Made by a program: the position numbers and the translations under genes. From Pisaster brevispinus (Eukaryota > Echinodermata > Asteroidea > Forcipulatida > Asteriidae): a stretch of 64,000 nucleotides of DNA. The notes under the pieces are model-generated. The model saw only the letters and a program-made list of their open reading frames with translations. It was not told the DNA's origin and did no database searches. Shown in pieces: positions 49,001 through 62,098 of this stretch; position 1 is the first letter of the stretch; the number at the start of each line of letters is the position of its first letter. The DNA lies in NCBI GenBank assembly GCA_023634235.1, contig JAMKCF010000007.1, positions 2,115,001 through 2,179,000 of the forward strand, in the 5' to 3' direction.

Positions 49001-49986
49001 TGACGATCAAGAATTTCCCCCTGGGTCAATTTATCATCTCCGATGCACCTGCATGAATTCCCTCTGCCATTAAAATCATTGATCCAACCATCCACCTCAT
49101 CGATAACGAGATTGATACGCTTATTGTGTGGAGACATGAACAGTTGAAGCTCGACAGATTCAAACATTTTTTCACACATCGATTCATATTTGTATTAAAC
49201 CATTTATTTTAAAGAAATAAAATAACTACGCACCCCTAAAGGGACATAATGATGAAATACAATTCACGCGCTGAGAAATAATTTGAGTTCTTTATTTCGA
49301 GCGCACGAAATAATTTATTTCGAGTACCAAGTCACTGCATTCACAACTCGACACCACAGATTATTAAAAGTAATCTTATGAGATTCATAATTTTCGAGTG
49401 GTCTTTACCAAAATGTGACCCTACCTTGAAACAAAAACACATCATTTTGAAAAAACAAGTTCACAAGATGGTTGTATGGTGTGTTTGTTGAAAACTGGGG
49501 ATTGGAAAGAATTTATCCTGAAAAAAACACACGCTTGCCTTTTAAATGAGTAGACGCAGGAGCAATTGATTTATCCGTAATGACATTTAAAACACATTCC
49601 GTATATACACTGACCTCTGTAATGACAAAAAGTCGTGCTGTATTTGCGTAAATGACAGCGGTCAATCGAGATCTCGCGTATTTCTGATAATACAATGCCT
49701 CTTCAGTCGTAATAAACCACTTGCGTTTATTTATTTTTTTCCTTCGGGTAGAAATATTTGCCTTCAATTACAAACGAATGCGTCTTTGATGGGTTTAAGA
49801 TTGCACTTCTGGATAGTAAGGTGCTTGTTGTCAGTTCTCGCTGAGAGCATGGTCTTGGATTTCGTATTGAGATGGCCTCATCTGCAACCATCTACAAGAT
49901 GCATTTTGCCGTTCACATTGACGATCTTGGAAGGAGCCACTGATTTTGAAGATGTGTTTGTCTTGCTTAAGTGTGATCGTTCAGGT
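46051..49986. other. Non-coding stretch
   Basis: About 3.9 kb with no gene or repeat that I can name, apart from a poly-T run. The 124-codon frame at 47864-48238 and the 95-codon frame at 48616-48903 have no recognisable domain. Confidence 0.4.
47512..47538 (+). repeat. Poly-T tract
   Basis: About 20 T residues followed by GG and another T8. This could be a reverse-strand retroelement tail, but no element is recognised beside it. Confidence 0.7.
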
Positions 49987-50441
49987 GTTCGCGATATTGA
50001 CTTTTAAAGTGCAACTGTTGTAAATATTTATTTCTAGTCCAGCGACGCCACCCACGACTGCTAATCGGGGTGGGGGGGGGGGTAAGGGGTGCTTGGGCGC
50101 AACCTTAAATTTAAGGGAAACGGTGACATTTAACGCAGTTATGTACAGCTGAAAAATTATTGCATTGACTTGTCACAATTATGGATTTACACCAGCGTTA
50201 TTCTTGAACTAGGGTTAACGTGAACATAGTTGCATAACATTAACAAACAGTAGTGTTGAAGCATATTATTACTGCAGTAACATGCTAAAGGATGTTACTA
50301 ACACCATAGAGCACCATGTCCGATGTGAGGGCAGATGTTTATCCCCCATGTCCCCCCCCAAAAAAACCCAACTTGTATTATGTGGAGTTGATGTATAGTT
50401 GTTTGTTTGTTTGTTGTTGTTTTTGCAGTTGCTGTTTCTGC

Positions 50442-50480
<39 letters not shown>

Positions 50481-51530
50481 GGTTGTTGTTGAATAAATGA
50501 AGCTGTATAGCTTCAAAACATAGCTTCCAAACAAGAACAGAAAAATAAATAAATACAAAATACCTAAATAATTTCGGAGCTTCCAAGAACATAATAAAGT
50601 CAAATAGGGGGTGGGGGTACCTACACGCCCCATATCTACCACCAAATGCTTTGATGATGACCCCGAAAAACAATGACATTTTTATCTGAAAACCTGTATA
50701 GGGAGAACGGTTACAAGTATTAATGTCCTTACCTACTTCTTAGTAGTTGATGATTGATGACCTTCTGATGGTGTTGAAAATGCCAGTCTGCTCCACTCCA
50801 TGCAAATTATGTAGGCCTATGTTTAATCAATAATTGTTGTTACGCCTGTTTGAAAGATGAAGGTGCCCTCAAGATGGACAGTTGCTGTCTTGGAGCGGTC
50901 AGTGGTATACTGTCAGTTCGGTTCCCGTTCAGCCTCTGGTAAACCCATTCATTGGCACTTTTTTGGAGGGGGTGGGGTTAACTCTCTTTAGCTAAGGTCT
51001 AACGCCTATTGTGGGTAATCACAGTTGACATTCCAATAACAATTAATACAAAGGGGAATGACAAGAGACCGGAAGTTCGCGATATTGACTTTTAAAGTGC
51101 AACTGTTGTAAATATTTATTTCTAGTCCAGCGACGCCACCCACGACTGCTAATCGGGGTGGGGGGGGGGGTAAGGGGTGCTTGGGCGCAACCTTAAATTT
51201 AAGGGAAACGGTGACATTTAACGCAGTTATGTACAGCTGAAAAATTATTGCATTGACTTGTCACAATTATGGATTTACACCAGCGTTATTCTTGAACTAG
51301 GGTTAACGTGAACATAGTTGCATAACATTAACAAACAGTAGTGTTGAAGCATATTATTACTGCAGTAACATGCTAAAGGATGTTACTAACACCATAGAGC
51401 ACCATGTCCGATGTGAGGGCAGATGTTTATCCCCCATGTCCCCCCCCCAAAAAAACCCAACTTGTATTATGTGGAGTTGATGTATAGTTGTTTGTTTGTT
51501 TGTTGTTGTTTTTGCAGTTGCTGTTTCTGC

Positions 51531-51569
<39 letters not shown>

Positions 51570-52164
51570 GGTTGTTGTTGAATAAATGAAGCTGTATAGC
51601 TTCAAAACATAGCTTCCAAACAAGAACAGAAAAATAAATAAATACAAAATACCTAAATAATTTCGGAGCTTCCAAGAACATAATAAAGTCAAATAGGGGG
51701 TGGGGGTACCTACACGCCCCATATCTACCACCAAATGCTTTGATGATGACCCCGAAAAACAATGACATTTTTATCTGAAAACCTGTATAGGGAGAACGGT
51801 TACAAGTATTAATGTCCTTACCTACTTCTTAGTAGTTGATGATTGATGACCTTCTGATGGTGTTGAAAATGCCAGTCTGCTCCACTCCATGCAAATTATG
51901 TAGGCCTATGTTTAATCAATAATTGTTGTTACGCCTGTTTGAAAGATGAAGGTGCCCTCAAGATGGACAGTTGCTGTCTTGGAGCGGTCAGTGGTATACT
52001 GTCAGTTCGGTTCCCGTTCAGCCTCTGGTAAACCCATTCATTGGCACTTTTTTGGAGGGGGTGGGGTTAACTCTCTTTAGCTAAGGTCTAACGCCTATTG
52101 TGGGTAATCACAGTTGACATTCCAATAACAATTAATACAAAGGGGAATGACAAGAGACCGGAAG
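49987..52164 (+). repeat. 1088 bp perfect tandem duplication (two copies)
   Basis: Copy 1 is 49987-51074 and copy 2 is 51075-52163. The only difference I found is one extra C in a C run (C8 at about 50352, C9 at about 51440). Each copy carries a GTT/GCT tract, a G11 run and the block GGTACCTACACGCCCCATAT. The paired minus-strand ORFs differ only through this one-base shift and are translations of the CTG/TTG tract. Confidence 0.95.
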
Positions 52165-52213
52165 TGTGTTTGGCAGCTGCTCATGGATTTTCACAATACC
52201 TCCCTTTTACTAT

Positions 52214-52315
52214 CTGCTCTGGAATGACAAATGTCCTTGGTTCGAATCCCACGCGAGTAATATGCCCGTGGAATTGTTTTCACTGAAATCGGGAAAGTAC
52301 TGGGTACACAGTTCT
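52214..52315 (+). mobile_element. Truncated second copy of the 31.1 kb tRNA-derived SINE
   Basis: It matches from the anticodon-arm region through the B box (TTGGTTCGAATCCCAC), GAGTAATATGCC and GGGAAAGTACTGGGTACACA. The A box and both inverted ends are absent. It lies just right of the 1.09 kb tandem duplication. Confidence 0.75.
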
Positions 52316-52726
52316 TTACAAACAACGTTTATGGTACTACACCTCCTTAATGAATAACAACTCATAACATGTGAAGTAAAAAGAGTTTACATTGTCTTTT
52401 TCTAAAAGTGCATGATCCGTAGAATTTGCTTGCAGCGAACTCGAGATACTTCGATTTTATACAAAACGTTTTTATTTGTAAAATTAAATTTACTCGTATA
52501 CTGCAGCCCTAAAACATCGGACAGCGCCTTCCCCCCCAAAAAAATGAAAAAAAAAAAATAATAATAATAATAAATACTATTACTAATAGTAATCGATTAT
52601 GTCATTTGTTATGTTCATTTGGTGGTTATTTAATTTGTTCATTTTTTAAAAATATGTCATAGGATGTCCACCGCTGGTTTTGTTAAAATTAGTCTTCACT
52701 CTGCTGGGATTAAATTATGTGATCTG

Positions 52727-52924
52727 TGCCCAATTTTATGGTTCTGCGCGAATTTTCTGCGCTAGCTGTGTAAGCGAAGAATGCCTTAGTAACGTGGAGT
52801 ACGCACGCCCACAAGCACAATTTCCCTGCTAACCCGTGAAATACGCTTGACGTAAGCGCGGAATTCCCTGCTTGCATAAGCGCTGATTCTTTGCTTACGG
52901 TAAGTAGAGCCATGAAATTGGGCT
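52727..52924. mobile_element. Foldback MITE family W (GCCCAATTT...AAATTGGGC)
   Basis: GTGCCCAATTTTATGGTTCT mirrors GAGCCATGAAATTGGGCTCC, and GTAAGCGAAGAATG is an imperfect inverse of GATTCTTTGCTTAC. Partial relatives lie at 26260-26370 and 36800-36905. The minus-strand ORF is an artefact. Confidence 0.75.
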
Positions 52925-53679
52925 CCGATTGATAACGTGTAGGCAAGAACGCCACACTATTTGTCAACATCTAATTGGTCAGGCGAAAACCAGGCGTTCG
53001 TAGGCCTGCGGGTGTTTAATTTATTACCAAGTGCAAAACCAAGAAATAAGTAGAGACCTTTTAGTGCGGTGGTTTTAATCATCAGTAAGAAAAGAAGAAA
53101 AAAAAAAAATACTGACAGCTTTACGACATTGATTCATTTTAAAACGTAACATTTACGCTGCTCGTAATTAAGATCTGGGCTCGGGTGAACCGTAGTGAGT
53201 GATTTACTTACGAAGTTTATACGGTGTACTTTGGAGTGCAAAGTGAGTAATTGACGTCACTGGTGACGTAACTCAGCATCGGGTAATCTTAGTTTAAACA
53301 AAATCCATTAGATCTGCCATTTGTTGTTCATTCTTTAAAACTATTAAAGCAGTTGTGTTGCGACTGCAATTAATGCACCGGCTTTAAAACAAAAATGCAT
53401 CAACGATCTTTTCATGCACGGCCAGCAACAAACATAGAAGTGCAAAACACTAAAAAACGAAGAGTACAAACACTGTGCGCCATGCCCCATCAATTTGTAA
53501 AACCTACAACTTTTTCTGTAAATCAAAGAATTGAAGGCCATGGCTTTTAGGGAATGTTGACAAATGGTCCAATATCATTCCCAGGGGTTTCTGACTTCAC
53601 CTTTCGAGTGAACTAGTAGGCCTCGAAAAATTGCTCTATTTTGCTGACAAGCGTGAGATTCTTTTCCAAGATAACCTCA

Positions 53680-53817
53680 ATGGGAGACTTTGGAACGCTA
53701 GGTGGCAGCAGACTTACCAGCAAAGTTTCCATTGTTTACGTAGTTTTGAGCATGCGCACATTACAGAGAACAATGGATTTACCTGGTAAAGTTTGCTGCC
53801 GCCTATAGCAGCCCCCC
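53680..53817. mobile_element. Palindromic MITE family P, right end replaced by AAAT tract
   Basis: ATGGGAGACTTTGGAACGCT, AGGTGGCAGCAGACTTACCA, TTTACGTAGTTTTGAGCATG and GCTGCCGCCTATAGC match 23.07-23.22 kb. The last 15 or so bases of the right arm are lost where the AAAT tract begins. Confidence 0.85.
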
Positions 53818-53819
53818 CT

Positions 53820-54199
<380 letters not shown>

Positions 54200-56217
54200 T
54201 GAAAGTAAGTCTGCCCTGTACACTCAAGTCAGTGGTGTTTTCATTTTGAACGGACATCTCACAAATTAAACAGTGTGTCTTACAAACATTGGAAAGATAC
54301 AATAAGTTTATTTGTCAGCATTTATTCTTGAATTGATTTAAAGAGACTAAGAGACAGTCCAATTTGTTCATTTTTATTAAAACAAAAATATATATTTAAA
54401 AAAAAATTTTTTTTTTAGCATTCAGCATTGGTTGATATGGGATTTTTTTTTAGTGCGCTGCATCCTAAGCCTTTATAAGTAGAAACTAAATCCAACGTCA
54501 CGGCCGTTGTTTCCCCGCGACCACCAGGTGAATGTCCGCGGTTTCATCGTTACATAAATCATAGACCATCTCCCCATACAGAATTTGCAAAGCGCGGGAC
54601 TCTGTCATTGGTTTTCCCGCTTAAATTATTGAGCAGACGGCAAGGCGCAAGCATGGTCAGTGACGATACAAGTAAATTCACCAATGCCGGGCATCACGGC
54701 GACGTAACACGTTTCTGTCACACTTCATCAACAATAGTCTAATTTAAGTATCAACAAAAGTTGACAAGACAGTTTGGTTTAATGGGTACATTCATTATGT
54801 GTCTTTACCCCTAGGTCATAATTATCACCATGTTGCCGGATTTTTCTGTTCTCCTGTTCAACCAAACATAACCAAAGCAAGACTAGCAGGAAAACACGCG
54901 GTTCTCTTTATCGTCTGCATAACGTTTAAGTTGAACATTCAAACTGTTCACAGATTTTACACAGAACTTACATGGTATGAAGATGGCCGTACAAATGGAA
55001 GCCTTATAAAAAATATTTCACTACTATTTGAAAGGGAGTGCATAACAATGGCAGATTGAAAATAAATGTTCACAAATCTACACAAAACATACAAAACTTA
55101 CATAACTCACATACATTGCACGCAACTTATAAAGGAGAACAAGTTGGACAACTTTAATACGTTGGTATGTGTTTGCCTGAAATGCTATTGAAAAATGAGT
55201 GAGGCAGTCAGTTTTGATTTTGCGATTCCAAAACCACTGTTTGAAATCAGCTAAAAGGAAATGGCAGTGCTATACGCAGAGTGGTGTGAGTGTTGGACGT
55301 GGATTAAAAAAAACACACACCCTGAAGATCTTTCGTGTTGCTTTTCACTTGTTTCTCTTCGACGGTTCCAGCCACTTCGTTATACATTGTTACCGGAATT
55401 CATATCATCATTTTGTCCTCTTCACTCCATTGCCCACTTCAGCATCCCAGAAGGCTGGGAGTGTGAAGGAGGAGGAGGAGGAGGAGGGGGGGGGGGGGGC
55501 TGTAAATGAACCTCTTAAAATCTCCCTTTTGATAAGGTGAACAGCCCTGTTGCTCATCACTATAACCTTCACGTTCGAACGCGGCAGTATAAACAGCTTT
55601 ATTCAGCGGCAGCTCGAAGCAGAGATGTCCCCGCGCACGTGAACCTCGCTTAATTATTATTTGCACACGCGTCGATGCGATCTCCAGGAAAGACCGATGA
55701 GGGGAAAGGAGGGCTATCTGGGCGGAGTTAAAGGTTTCCGTATCTTAAGTGATTCTCCTCACAGTTTGCTGGAAAACGTAGATGCTTTGGCCCACTTAAA
55801 ACTCTGCCTCATTGTTGCTTTGAATGACCGGCAACGGGACAAAACAAACCACGTAGAATTAGGTTGAAACAATTCTGAGCCAATCTTGGCGACAAACACC
55901 TACAGATAAGATAAGCTCCTTCACGGCCAGAGCTAGCGTTGTTACAGGAGAGTAAATTTTGTGAGAACACGTTGTGTGCATCCGCTACGGACGCTTGCAT
56001 TTGGTTTCAGAATAAGTCACACATAAAATACGGTCATATCGTGATCGATGCCTTTCTCTTGCTCTGTGTAAATATTCAACAGAATTGAGACAACGGTTGA
56101 GAGTGGACAAAGGGCCAATTTGAAAGAGAGTATGATGTTGACATTTGCTAATGGAAAACATGTCTATTAATTTGTCTTTTCAATTATTGATATTAGAGTT
56201 CACTCTTTTGACGTAGT
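54200..56217. other. Non-coding stretch
   Basis: Contains a GGA/G run at 55468-55499 and a family B scrap at 55.2 kb. ORFs are unsupported. Confidence 0.4.
55180..55255 (+). repeat. Dispersed repeat family B copy
   Basis: GAAATGCTATTGAAAAATGA, GTCAGTTTTGATTTTGCGAT and GTTTGAAATCAGC align with 41.87 kb. Confidence 0.55.
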
Positions 56218-56520
56218 TCAGTCCCGAACACAAGTACAGAAGACAGCAAGCCCCATGCTGTTTTTGATGTTGGGTGGATTGCAAAAACAGCATGCCCGCC
56301 GAGTGTCATACAAGACGTACGCGTAATGGGGCCAATGCATGAAAATGTGTCTTTGCAATTAATTGTGTCAGAGTCTAAACACTTTACGTGTCTCAGATCA
56401 GTCCCAGATACAAGCACAAAAGACAGCAAGGCTAGGGATGTTTCTGATGTTGCGTCGATGGCAAATACAAAATGGCCGCCAAGTGTCACACACGACGTAG
56501 CAATTGATTAAACAGCAGTA
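56218..56520 (+). repeat. 180 bp diverged tandem duplication
   Basis: TCAGTCCC begins units at 56218 and 56398. Shared blocks: ACAAG(T/C)ACA, AAGACAGCAAG, GATGTT, AAATGGCCGCC/CATGCCCGCC and AGTGTCA. The minus-strand 98-codon frame repeats too, since 180 is a multiple of 3, but most differences alter the amino acid. Confidence 0.75.
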
Positions 56521-57299
56521 AAATACATAGTGAGGCAATTATTACCAACATCACTAGCGATGTCTTGATGCTATAGCTATTCTCAATTTGTTGTTTTGGT
56601 TTTCCTGGAAAACCAAGTGCTAACTGTATCTTAACTCGACGGTCGGCTAAAAGGGGTCACGAGGTTAAGCCTAGCCCAGTGTACTTTGCCAAGGATAAAG
56701 TGACCAGATTACAGAAAGATTTGTGATTGTGGAAAAGATTTGACTAAGGCTTTGGAGATGATAATGAATACCGTAAGCGCACGCAGTTGCCACTTTTACC
56801 ATTGGACGACTTCTCGAACTCTTCCCAACAGCTGATACAACCACAGATTTCTGCAAATTTCCTTTCATCACTTCAACTAATCAGATCAGCTCAAAACTAA
56901 GGATACCACGTGACCGTTTTATTACGATATCAGAAGTTAAGTCATTGTTTTGTAACCACCTGTAATGCCCCTGGCTGTTTGGAATTTAATTCAGTTAGCT
57001 TCAGTTTTTGAAATGGGAAATGTTGTGCCAGGCGACAGGTTCGAGTGTGGCGGTCGTTTTCCCGCGTGAAATATATGAAGCATTTTGACACGCTATTAAA
57101 ACAAATCTAGGTTTATTGGGTTTCATATCACCTTCTGGGGCAAGTTTCATTAAGAGTAATTCAATTGAGCAGTTGATGATGGGGAACAGACAGAAGTAAC
57201 TCGTTGGGTAGAAACTTGGGACGTGTCTGAATAAAGTGACTTTTGCCTACGACTGTGGCCTTTGGCTGCGGCGGCAACTTAAAAAGAATTTTTTTTTGA

Positions 57300-57470
57300 G
57301 CCACCAGGATCCAGTTTCATAGAGTTGCTTGAACACATAAAGTAGCTTAGCGCAATACAATTATGCTTACTGGAATAAGGTTACTAGACACGTTATACTA
57401 ATATCACATGCTCAATTTGTGACTGGTGTCCTGCTCAATTGTAAGCAGGTAACTGTCAAATACTGGCTTT
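57300..57470. mobile_element. Decayed foldback repeat (TTTCATAGAGTTGCTTGA)
   Basis: CAGTTTCATAGAGTTGCTTG, GTAGCTTAGCGCAATACA and GCTTACTGGAATAAGGTTAC resemble a common sea star foldback repeat I remember. Its right arm is not clearly present, so the limits are uncertain. Confidence 0.35.
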
Positions 57471-57482
57471 TTGAACTTTGGC

Positions 57483-57645
57483 ACTGGGGTCGATACTACA
57501 AAGAGCTAAGGTTGACCTTAACAATCAATCTTAATTGCTAAGCAAAAGTATGATGTCACAATTCAAACAAAAATGGCTAAAATGAAAACTCATATTAAGA
57601 TGACTCTTGGTGCTTTGTGAAATCAAACCCAGGTCCTCTATAGAA
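57483..57645. mobile_element. Foldback MITE (CTGGGGTCGATACTACAAAG ends)
   Basis: The left end CTGGGGTCGATACTACAAAG mirrors CTTTGTGAAATCAAACCCAG at the right. Inner GAGCTAAGGTTGACCTTAA pairs with the inverse of TTAAGATGACTCTTGGTGC. Confidence 0.7.
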
Positions 57646-58944
57646 ACGCTGAAGCCCGCAATTCGGACACGACTTTCTAAAGCGAACAAGGATCTTTGTG
57701 ATTTAAGTCCGTGTAGCTGGTCGCCTTAACAAAATGTTAGCTAATCAAATGTCGCTAGATCACGGAAAATACTGTTTGCTGCACATTTTTGTAAGAAGAA
57801 TTTAAAGGCACTTGAATTTGGCATGTTTTAATTGCATGACCATGTTGTCATCGAGGTGTCGACCGTAGTATTGGTTGTTATAAGGTTTTCTATGTTATTC
57901 AGAGTTTGTCACGAAATCGGCTGTGAAATTCTCGCGCCTTCTGCGAACTTCAGGGAACCTCTTTCTCGTGTGCAGAAAACAAAAATGCGAGACTTGCAAA
58001 GTCTAATTGGCCATGGTGTTTCGGGCTGCTTTATTTATTTATATATATTTTTTCTTAGGCAAGACATCGCTTGAAAGAAATTGTGACTAGGTTACAAAAT
58101 TAATGATATAAAATTTGACACAGTCAACCTGCTTACCATCTTTACCGTGTATAAATGCGGTTATTAACGTATACGATTGTATAAGGAAACCATTGACAAC
58201 TACTTTTTATGGAGGATTTTTAGTCATAAAATTGCATTTACGAAGTGCTTCATACACAATATTTCATACATGTGTGTTTCTTTAACTTTAGCCTTTCTTC
58301 AAATTGAGTCTTCTACAGTACGTAATGAACACTTGTTGATAGAAATACAGCTCAGATTTTAACAACACAACCAGCAAACTTAATGGAAAATGCCAACTCT
58401 TACGTAAACACATGCGTTTGTTGTTTATAATATCTATCTATTTGTTTTCACATGTATTGCCTCACAGTAAACTGTATCAAACACAAGGGTTTTTATCCCT
58501 TGGTTTTTCTGGATAACATGACAATTATTATACAAATAATTACAAATGTGAGTCTGTGACAGAAGTCCTGTGAAATTGTACGGGTACTTTCTGTTGGGAA
58601 CACTGTACTATCTGATGTTGTAGGGCCTACGCACACGCAAAAAGTATGTGTAATTTCACAATGAAAAGTTCAACCCAAAATCGTTTCTTCTGGGCAGTGT
58701 TCAAGTTAATAAAACAAATTTAAAAAATACCCCAAACGTACAACTAATATGTTAAATAAATAAATTAAATAAAAGTAAAAAATAAATACATCAAGATAAT
58801 TTATCAGATTACTTTGTGCAACTCGGATATTACCTTTTCCCATTGTGTGATTTGTTGTACTCTAATTGAAGGATGTTTTAGGTTCCAGAAAACATTTCAA
58901 GAAGTCCCCTTGACGATAAAATAAAATAGTAACAATAATATAAT
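57646..58944. other. Non-coding stretch
   Basis: AT-rich, no gene or defined repeat seen. Confidence 0.45.
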
Positions 58945-59075
58945 AAGCAACATTTATATAGCGCTAAAATCCGCCCGAAGAACAAGCCCAAGGTGCTTTA
59001 CAGATAAAAAAGATGTAAAACAGAAGCCAATAAACACCTTAACGAGACCTAAGAAGGGGGAATAAAAACATATAT
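58945..59075 (-). mobile_element. Fragment of a SINE-like repeat ending in TATATAGCGC
   Basis: CATTTATATAGCGCTAAAAT and AAGGTGCTTTACAG are typical of a very common marine invertebrate repeat tail. On the minus strand this reads CTGTAAAGCACCTT ... AGCGCTATATAAATG. The outer limits are unclear. Confidence 0.5.
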
Positions 59076-59349
59076 AAATAAAAACAACAACGTTTGCCTA
59101 ACAGTAAAACACTTTGTGAATGCAGACAATGCATAATAAAGTAAGTATAAAATAATACTTAAATTAAAGGAGTCTTTAAATGATTGAATTAAAGGAACGG
59201 ACAAACGTTAGACACATCAAGGACCTAGCTCAATGACCGAGATTAGACTCCACTCAAGGACCTTTGTGATCGATGGAATTTTTTTAGACATCAAGTGAAT
59301 GGCGTGGAGACATGAGCGATATGTATCGTGAATGGAATGAGGTAATAAT

Positions 59350-59715
59350 TTGATAATAGAATAATAGTTACTCTTTATGTAGCGCTCAAAAACCTACACG
59401 CAGTGACGCTCATGGTGCTCCAACAATATTACCCTTGATCACCGGGCCACTTATTTCATTCCAGAAACCATCCCAGCTCTCAAGGGAGTATACAGCCTGT
59501 GCTGCCAAGTATGTAGGGCACCAAGCTAAATCAATCACAAGAACCAATCCCCTCCCCCACAGGTACCCATTTACTTCCACGTGAAGAGAAGCAATAACAG
59601 TTAAGTGTCTTGCTCAAGGACACAATTGTCATGACCGGGATTCAAACCCACACCCTATTGATTTAGCCGCCAGAACTTGAGTCTGATACACTAAACCGCT
59701 CGGCTACGACACACC
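59350..59715 (-). mobile_element. tRNA-Leu-derived SINE
   Basis: Read on the minus strand, the head is GTAGCCGAGCGGTTTAGTG, CAGACTCAAGTTCTGG (a Leu-CAA-like anticodon arm), a variable arm, and the B box TGTGGGTTTGAATCCC. The next block (GACAATTGTGTCCTTGAGCA, AGACACTTAAC, ATTGCTTC) is shared with the SINE at 9.4 kb. It ends in GAGCGCTACATAAAGAG and an ATT-rich tail. It is not a functional tRNA gene. Confidence 0.8.
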
Positions 59716-59789
59716 ATAAAGGTACGATAGAAAATGGTGGAAACAGCAACTGGTGAGGGTGGTGGGGTTGGCCACGGGCGTCACGGGTT

Positions 59790-59930
59790 TAGGTGGTGCA
59801 TTGAGGATTGGACCTTGGTTCAAATCCCGCCTTAGACAAGAGCATTTCTTGTGGATTTGGTGCCCAGCCCCTGCACGCCGAGGGTTTTCCCTCAGACGCC
59901 TTTAACCGACCATTTCCTTCGTTATCGATA
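59790..59930 (+). mobile_element. SINE fragment related to the 63.8 kb element
   Basis: It shares ATTGGACC, a B box (TTGGTTCAAATCCCGCC), TTAGACAAG and GTGGATTTGG, followed by a GGTTTTCCCTC block like that of the 63.8 kb copy. The A box is poorly preserved. Confidence 0.6.
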
Positions 59931-60273
59931 GAGCGCTCTCAAGGCCGACTGGTTTGTGCTATTCACTTATTGACAAGCCCTTGGTTTCAATACCACATGG
60001 ATATAAATAATGACACTGATGTTGATAAAACAGCAATGCTGAAAGACGAGGACAACGAATTTGCCAGCGAAGATTACCTCAACGATGATAAATGTCCACA
60101 ATACATAATGGATTTAAGCTCCCGAGGTTGAAAGATGGACGTAAAGAGACACATCTTTGATCTACGATCTGATGATATCGCGTCACATGACATCGGCGTC
60201 TGCAGTAGACAGATATACGCACGACCATGAATTACCATCAGCATTCCAATCGATGCTGAATTAATTGGAGTGA

Positions 60274-60528
60274 CTATGCAACCTTCTCGACCTACTCCAT
60301 CATTGGAACCTCACACATACCGCCCCAAAACTCAAAGGGCAAAGCAGAACAAATCCTCTTGAAGACCCCACGAAGAGGCGGAACAAAACTTCGAAGCAAC
60401 GTGATCTTCCCCCGATCGCCAACGGGTACAACCTGCCACCATTTCAGCGTGTCCCGGCGAATCGCTGCCCGGTTAATTGGTTTGAAAACACGGCGTCCTT
60501 GTTAGGAGCTGAACAATCTCTAGGCTGA
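60274..60528 (+). other. Open frame with coding-like composition, unidentified
   Basis: An 84-codon frame with no ATG runs between stops at 60271 and 60526. It is more GC-rich than its surroundings and includes a basic stretch (KRRNKTSKQR) followed by LPPIANGYNLPPFQRV and a Cys-Pro-Val-Asn-Trp stretch. Just upstream, an acidic frame (60000-60131) ends in a stop. This could be a decayed gene or a small secreted-peptide exon. No family is recognised, and a second frame is also open here, which weakens the case. Confidence 0.15.
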
Positions 60529-61572
60529 TCAAACTATCTAAATACTTTTTCCATTGTCTAGTCAGTGACTAGTCAATTACTTTATTGTTTGTGACGGTCT
60601 CAAGAGTTTTAATCATTGAGAAAGAAGTGACATGTTTTTTTTGTTTTTTTTTAATTGGCAGCAAGATGACATGTTGATAGCGTACCATTTATTGTGTTTA
60701 ACAATGACAAGGACTTTTACCCAGTAGTACATAATTAATTGCCATTGACCAAACCAGACGAAGGGCAGTGCTTCTACATTTAAAAGGAATGCAATCTTGA
60801 AGTGGCCCCCCTTCCTCTTGTCCCGCCCACTTGAAGACTTTACCAAGAATTCTGATTGCTGCACACGAATGTTTTTGAGCCAACGTTAATTACGTCAAAA
60901 TAGGTGGCGGGATTGTACAAGCATGGAATTTGGTACACAGTCAGAGTACATTTGGCTATAGGGCCATCGCAGAATTGTCCTTCGAAAAAAATATATAGGT
61001 AGTAACACAAGCAATGACAGCCATTTTGAAATTTGTTAAATGTCTCGTTAGTTCTACCCCGGAGGTAGCTAGCTACATTATTCTACCCACATTTTTTGTC
61101 AAAATTCAAATCTGTGATGTCCCTTTAGCCAAATATCTTTCTCGCGACATACCAAATACCAAATTCTACATGTTCTACGCTTGAATCATCGAAGACACAA
61201 TACGCCCCGAAATATGTCCCCGATCTGTTGAAAGGCACACTTCCCCAAAACAATCTCGCCTCTCTATTGGGTTATTAGCGCAAATAATGGTTAGAAAGCT
61301 GAGCGCTGGCATGGATGTGTAATTTAACCTCAACTCACTGGTTCACTACTTGCCATATGATCCGAAATGCAACAAATCCATTTTTTTCTTCATGATCTTG
61401 TGTCTTTCCAAGACATGTGAAGGCGATTTCAGTCGTCTTTGTTTTTTTTATGGCGAATATCTAAAAAAACAAAAAGAAGGCTAATTTAATTTCTATAGGA
61501 CTGGCTTGTGAGCCAGTTTCCGTGAAGTGCGCCTTGTTTGTTTTGGAATGCACTCGTGTTTACCGACTGGAT
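60529..61572. other. Non-coding stretch
   Basis: No gene or defined repeat seen. Confidence 0.45.
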
Positions 61573-61722
61573 ATTTTAAAGTCAGAGTCATATATTGGTA
61601 ATTACTCCAACAAATTGTGACCGTCAAAACTTACTTGGGGACAAGCTCTGCAGCTGTTCATAGTATAGTATAAACTGTTTGAGAAATGATCCCTAAGAAG
61701 TAATATGGCGTGGATAACAGCA
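61573..61722 (+). mobile_element. MITE family A copy (left part), interrupted by a trinucleotide tract
   Basis: TTTTAAAGTCAGAGTCATAT, TTGGTAATTACTCCAACAAA, GTCAAAACTTACTTGGGGAC, GCAGCTGTTCATAG and GAGAAATGATCCCTAAGAAG match. It stops where the AAC/ACG/CAG tract begins, so the tract may have grown inside the element. Confidence 0.7.

Positions 61723-62098
<376 letters not shown>

Noticed and set aside
50269..51768. Paired minus-strand ORFs of 113-136 codons with a Ser/Asn-rich centre
   Set aside because: They exist twice only because of the 1.09 kb duplication. The centre is a CTG tract, and a one-base C run difference shifts the frame with no sign of selection.
56193..56489. 98-codon minus-strand ORF with a repeated MTLGGH motif
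   Set aside because: The repeat comes from the 180 bp DNA duplication. Most differences between the two units change amino acids, which argues against selection on this frame.
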